Below, in pieces: positions 7,790 through 9,940 of a stretch of 9,940 bases of DNA (positions are counted from its first letter, which is position 1; every line of letters starts with the position of its first letter). Where the stretch lies: the NCBI GenBank assembly GCA_002371695.1, contig DFGG01000160.1, positions 1 through 9,940 on the forward strand, written 5' to 3'. Under the pieces are notes generated by a model, which made no database searches, was not told the DNA's origin, and was given only the letters and a program-made list of their open reading frames with translations. Origin of the DNA: a bacterium UBA3756. GTDB lineage: Bacteria > Bacteroidota > Bacteroidia > Bacteroidales > Bacteroidaceae. A program made the translations under genes and the position numbers.

Positions 7790-7821
7790 CAAAGGTAGCG
7801 CAAACCGAGTGAAAAACCAAA
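7790..7821 (-). promoter_or_regulatory. Bacteroidetes-type promoter of the efflux operon
   Basis: Read on the minus strand, TTTG (7821-7818) is followed by 20 nt and then TACCTTTG (7797-7790), a perfect TAnnTTTG box. The spacing fits the Bacteroidetes sigma factor (-33/-7). Transcription should start a few bases further on, leaving a leader of about 20 nt before the ATG at 7765. Confidence 0.75.
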
Positions 7822-7825
7822 TTTA

Positions 7826-7858
7826 TTTGAGTTTTTCTACAATTATTTCGTACCTTTG
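7826..7858 (+). promoter_or_regulatory. Bacteroidetes-type promoter of the small protein and peroxidase genes
   Basis: TTTG (7826-7829), 21 nt, then TACCTTTG (7851-7858) make a consensus -33/-7 pair. The predicted start is near 7863-7866, about 25 nt before the ATG at 7890. Its -33 box is only 4 nt from the -33 box of the divergent efflux promoter. Confidence 0.75.
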
Positions 7859-7889
7859 CAGCCAAATTCATAATCATATCTTTACCAAG

Positions 7890-8036
7890 ATGAAGAAGTT
7901 TTTGCTGATATGGTCGCTCCTGTTGCTGATGGCAGGCGAAGCTTTTGCCCAAAAGATAAACTGCCTGAAGGGACAGCAGGTTGACAAATCTTACCGCGGG
8001 TTAGTGATATACAAAGGACGTATCTATCTGAACTAA
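7890..8036 (+). CDS. Small exported protein of unknown function (48 aa)
   Basis: The protein has a textbook signal peptide: MKK, a hydrophobic core FLLIWSLLLLMAG, and a cleavage site at about residue 20 (AFA before QKINC). The mature part is only 28 residues (QKINCLKGQQVDKSYRGLVI and then YKGRIYLN), basic, with one cysteine and several tyrosines. I do not recognise a family. The frame stays open upstream to 7713, but that region holds the promoter, and the ATG at 7890 follows it at the expected distance, so this start is preferred. No good Shine-Dalgarno sequence is visible. The thiol peroxidase gene starts 13 nt after its stop on the same strand, so the two are probably one transcript. It could be a real secreted peptide, the leftover N-terminus of a longer protein, or a translated leader for the next gene. 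Confidence 0.65.
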   Translation: MKKFLLIWSLLLLMAGEAFAQKINCLKGQQVDKSYRGLVIYKGRIYLN

Positions 8037-8049
8037 AATACAACAAGCT

Positions 8050-8502
8050 ATGAATATCGGAGACAAGGCCCCAGAGATACTGGGCAAGGACGAACAGGAA
8101 CGGGACATCCGTCTGAGTGACTATCAGGGACGAAAGCTGGTGCTTTACTTTTATCCGAAGGACAACACCAGCGGATGTACGGCAGAGGCTTGTAGCCTGC
8201 GCGACCACTATCAGGAACTGCAGGGAGCCGGTTACGAGGTAGTGGGTGTCAGCAAGGACTCTGCTGCCTCGCATGTGAAATTCAAGGAGAAGCACGAACT
8301 GCCCTTCCCCCTGATTGCCGACGTTGACAAGACGCTGATGGAGGCGATGGGAGTCTGGGGCGAGAAGGTGATGTACGGAAAGAAGACCATGGGCACCATC
8401 CGTACTACCTTTATTATCAATGAGGAAGGAATCATAGAGCAGATCTTCTCTGGCAAGCAGGTGAAGACCAAAGAGCACGCAACACAGATACTGAACAAAT
8501 AG
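8050..8502 (+). CDS. bcp: Thioredoxin-dependent thiol peroxidase, Bcp/PrxQ type
   Basis: The 150-aa length is typical of Bcp/PrxQ peroxiredoxins, cytoplasmic enzymes that reduce hydrogen peroxide and organic hydroperoxides with electrons from thioredoxin. The thioredoxin-like fold is readable: GDKAPEI at 4-10, beta-strand KLVLYFYPK, then the active site DNTSGCTAEACSLRD. Cys43 is the peroxidatic cysteine, with Thr40 before it, and Cys48 is the resolving cysteine five residues later, as in the PrxQ subtype. Arg118 in GTIRTTFII matches the conserved catalytic arginine. All key residues are present, so it should be active. It lies 13 nt after the small exported protein gene and shares its promoter. 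It ends 7 nt before the convergent end of the ybeY fragment. Confidence 0.93.
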   Translation: MNIGDKAPEILGKDEQERDIRLSDYQGRKLVLYFYPKDNTSGCTAEACSLRDHYQELQGAGYEVVGVSKDSAASHVKFKEKHELPFPLIADVDKTLMEAMGVWGEKVMYGKKTMGTIRTTFIINEEGIIEQIFSGKQVKTKEHATQILNK

Positions 8503-8509
8503 CAATGCA

Positions 8510-8710
8510 CTATCGTAATGATAGCGCCTTGTCTTCTGCTGCCTCCATCAACTCCCGTTCACCGGGTCCTTTGTCGTTGAGACCGCAGAGGTGCAGGATG
8601 CCGTGTATGATGACGCGGTGCAGTTCTTCGTCGTAGGGTTTCCCGAACTGCTCGGCATTGGTACGGATGGTGTCGAGCGATATGACAAGGTCGCCGTTGA
8701 TCTGGTCTTC
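8510..8710 (-). pseudogene. ybeY: 3' fragment of ybeY (endoribonuclease for rRNA maturation), 5' half missing
   Basis: On the minus strand, 8710 to the stop at 8510-8512 reads as 66 residues of a YbeY C-terminal half: NGDLVISLDTIRTNAEQF, then ELHRVIIHGILHLCGLNDKG and GERELMEAAEDKALSLR. The zinc-site motif HGxLHLxG is intact (H36 and H40 of the fragment); the usual following DH is NDK, which to my knowledge is the Bacteroidales form. YbeY is normally about 140-155 aa, so about 75 N-terminal residues are lost. An in-frame TAG (8711-8713 on the plus strand as CTA) stands directly upstream, and the inverted-repeat element begins at 8715. No N-terminal part is seen anywhere in the window. As ybeY is usually single-copy and important for ribosomes, an intact copy elsewhere is expected. 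The alternative is an assembly break or a strain-specific deletion. Confidence 0.8.
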
Positions 8711-8714
8711 CTAA

Positions 8715-8839
8715 ATCACAGGGGACAGATTCTTGGGTCTGATAGCAAAAAAATTGCCATGAAAACAGGCACCCATACCCAGGTGCCGTCCCCTGACCCA
8801 CAGACCCCGTGTGCTTGATCAATGACCTGTCCCCGTGAT
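8715..8839. mobile_element. 125-bp REP/MITE-like element with terminal inverted repeats
   Basis: The ends are inverted copies: ATCAC-A-GGGGACAG (8715-8728) and CTGTCCCC-GTGAT (8827-8839), 13 paired bases with one extra A at 8720. Inside are CAGGGGAC (8719-8726) with GTCCCCTG (8788-8795), GGGTCTG (8735-8741) with CAGACCC (8801-8807), and a hairpin GGCACC (8768-8773) with GGTGCC (8782-8787). The first two pairings cross each other, so alternative folds are possible. There is no reading frame of note. It lies between the broken end of ybeY and the 3' end of the lipoprotein gene (10 nt away), where it could also end or protect the lipoprotein mRNA. GGGGAC-type palindromes like these are known from REP sequences moved by RAYT transposases; that it is mobile here is inference. 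Confidence 0.6.
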
Positions 8840-8848
8840 CTTCTCAGT

Positions 8849-9826
8849 TTAAAAATAGAAGCGGAGGCCGCCCAGAAGATCTGTACGGTGGATGCCGTAG
8901 AATTCATTCTTGTCTACTTTATATCCATCGGGTTCTTTAAGTCCCATTGAGAAGGCGCCCACCTTGATACCGATACCGATGTTCTTAGAGCACATATATT
9001 CCAGGTTTATTCCTGACTTCGCCGCAAAGCCACCTTCACTATACGAGAATCCCCATTTCGACTCCTTATAGTTGCCATAGCCGAGACTCAGCGTAATGTC
9101 AAACCGAAATTTCTCACCAAGTTTTAGCCCAAAGCCAACATTCGGGCCGATAAATAGCAGATTTACATCGAAGCCTTCATCAAACGAGGTATGAAAGTAG
9201 TTGAAGTCGGCTCCTACACCAAACATATTCCAGAAATGCTGATAGCTAAGGTCGGCCGCAAAACCGCCTTTATTCTTGTATGTATGTCTGTCAGTGACAA
9301 TCTCTGACGTGACGATGCCGTAGCCGAAATTAGCGTTAAAAACGTTCTTGGGATTGTTTGTTGCCCGTTCATAACGTGAAATATGTTCTCTCGTCATATT
9401 GGCTAGTTCGGTATCTTTATTCTGCTCCAGTTTCTGAATAACGCCCACCGCATCAATGTTAACCAATGAATCGGGCAACAGAAGCATGCTACCCCAGATA
9501 CGATGGCAGGTTGAAGTCCAGACACTCGGTTCCTTGTGTCTGTCAATCCGCAAGGCATTACCTCCACTTTCTGCCGTCTTTTTCACTGCCAATGAGAGCA
9601 TGTTGCCATAAAGACAATTGTAAGTTTTTGTCAAACCACCATCAGTCACTCTCACCGTGCCGATGACCTTGGCTTCAGCAGGCACCGAATCTCCCAGTTC
9701 GTATACCAACACCGAGTCTGCCTGACGTGCAGGATGCTGCTCTGTTAATTCTGCAATGACTCTCGGAGCCGTCTGGCATCCAGTTAAAAGGAATGTCCAA
9801 AATAAACTAATTAGGATATTTTTCAT
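8849..9826 (-). CDS. Lipoprotein with N-terminal unknown domain and C-terminal outer-membrane beta-barrel-like domain
   Basis: The product has 325 aa. It begins with a clear lipoprotein signal, MKNILISLFWTFLLTGC, with lipobox LTGC and acylated Cys17. Residues about 40-110 carry the pattern AKVIGTVRVTDGG, NMLSLAVKKTAESGGNALRI and a late Cys pair region (TSTCHRIWG), a domain style seen in Bacteroidales lipoproteins of unknown role. A short helical linker (about 130-160) leads to a barrel-like part (165-325) of alternating strands with Gly and aromatic residues (FNANFGYGIV, GVGADFNYFHTS, GPNVGFGLKLG, FDITLSLGYGNY) ending in LLGGLRFYF. The terminal Phe is the usual signal for barrel insertion. 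It is AT-richer than the efflux operon, hinting at different ancestry. Its ATG overlaps by 1 nt the stop of the preceding minus-strand frame. It may be surface-anchored; function unknown. Confidence 0.7.
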   Translation of the reverse strand: MKNILISLFWTFLLTGCQTAPRVIAELTEQHPARQADSVLVYELGDSVPAEAKVIGTVRVTDGGLTKTYNCLYGNMLSLAVKKTAESGGNALRIDRHKEPSVWTSTCHRIWGSMLLLPDSLVNIDAVGVIQKLEQNKDTELANMTREHISRYERATNNPKNVFNANFGYGIVTSEIVTDRHTYKNKGGFAADLSYQHFWNMFGVGADFNYFHTSFDEGFDVNLLFIGPNVGFGLKLGEKFRFDITLSLGYGNYKESKWGFSYSEGGFAAKSGINLEYMCSKNIGIGIKVGAFSMGLKEPDGYKVDKNEFYGIHRTDLLGGLRFYF

Positions 9827-9940
9827 TAAATCGCAACAATTCTATGGAATCGCCCCCACGCCTTGTGGGCCTTGTAGGCATCAAGCAGGGCTGAAGGTAC
9901 ATGCAAGGTGAGGTTATCGGAGAGATTCCAGTCAAAAACA
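9826..9940 (-). CDS. C-terminal end of an unidentified protein (5' end outside window)
   Basis: One minus-strand frame is open from the window edge to the TAA at 9826-9828 and reads FDWNLSDNLTLHVPSALLDA followed by YKAHKAWGRFHRIVAI (about 37 residues). Codon endings look coding (GAC, CTC, GCC, AAG). The stop overlaps the next ATG as TAATG, suggesting translational coupling. The piece VPSALLDAYKAHKAWGRF faintly resembles the conserved segment of YdeI/OmpD-associated proteins, in which case the usual end after it would be altered; this is weak. A second frame on the same strand is also open but has less plausible composition. Confidence 0.4.
   Translation of the reverse strand, partial: VFDWNLSDNLTLHVPSALLDAYKAHKAWGRFHRIVAI

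Noticed and set aside
7766..7792. Longer fusion-protein start at TTG 7792
   Set aside because: The TTG overlaps the -7 promoter box, so it would lie upstream of the transcript start; ATG 7765 begins a proper signal sequence.
7713..7889. Upstream extension of the small exported protein frame
   Set aside because: It crosses both promoters and the start of the fusion-protein gene; the signal peptide begins cleanly at 7890.
8559..8822. Minus-strand 87-codon frame across the inverted-repeat element
   Set aside because: It runs through the element and in the wrong frame of ybeY; its Arg-rich sequence is a shadow.
1..9940. CRISPR arrays, tRNA or rRNA genes, known riboswitches, complete insertion sequences
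   Set aside because: No regular spaced repeats, no cloverleaf or rRNA-like stretch, and no intact transposase were seen.

Overview
The window looks like the chromosome of a Bacteroidales bacterium, most likely Prevotella/Segatella or a close relative. The clues are two promoters of the Bacteroidetes type (TTTG at -33 and TAnnTTTG at -7) between 7790 and 7858, a lipocalin-like secreted protein, a DUF389 membrane protein, a YbeY fragment with the sequence HGILHLCGLNDK typical of this group, and mostly weak Shine-Dalgarno sequences. The assignment rests on sequence features read by eye, not on a database search.

Layout. 1-1762 (+): the 3' part of a GC-rich lipocalin-like protein, then a DUF389 membrane protein. 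An 11-bp-arm palindrome lies just before the DUF389 gene, and an exact second copy lies just after it. 1763-2272: a scrap region with three small hairpins, a probable C-terminal remnant of a REP-associated tyrosine transposase (RAYT), and a 33-codon remnant resembling the last helix of an EamA/DMT transporter. 7765-2273 (-): a complete tripartite RND efflux operon (membrane fusion lipoprotein, inner-membrane RND pump, TolC-like outer-membrane channel), with an 8-nt gap between the first two genes and a 17-nt overlap between the last two. 7790-7858: a compact divergent promoter region. 7890-8502 (+): a 48-aa exported small protein and a Bcp/PrxQ thiol peroxidase. 8510-8710 (-): the 3' half of ybeY only, cut off at a roughly 125-bp element with terminal inverted repeats (8715-8839). 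8849-9826 (-): a lipoprotein with a C-terminal beta-barrel-like domain, overlapping by 1 nt the end of another minus-strand frame that runs off the window.

How the parts fit. The efflux operon exports small toxic molecules across both membranes. It shares a control region with a small exported protein and a peroxidase, which could mean shared stress response, but that is inference. The most interesting signal is non-coding. All six GTCCCC/GGGGAC sites I found in the window lie in the scrap regions. Four of them belong to a motif close to GTCCCCNTGAT, and two of those four sit exactly where a gene has lost its 5' part (ybeY and the EamA-like fragment). Together with the RAYT remnant, this suggests REP-type elements whose ends mark deletion or rearrangement points.
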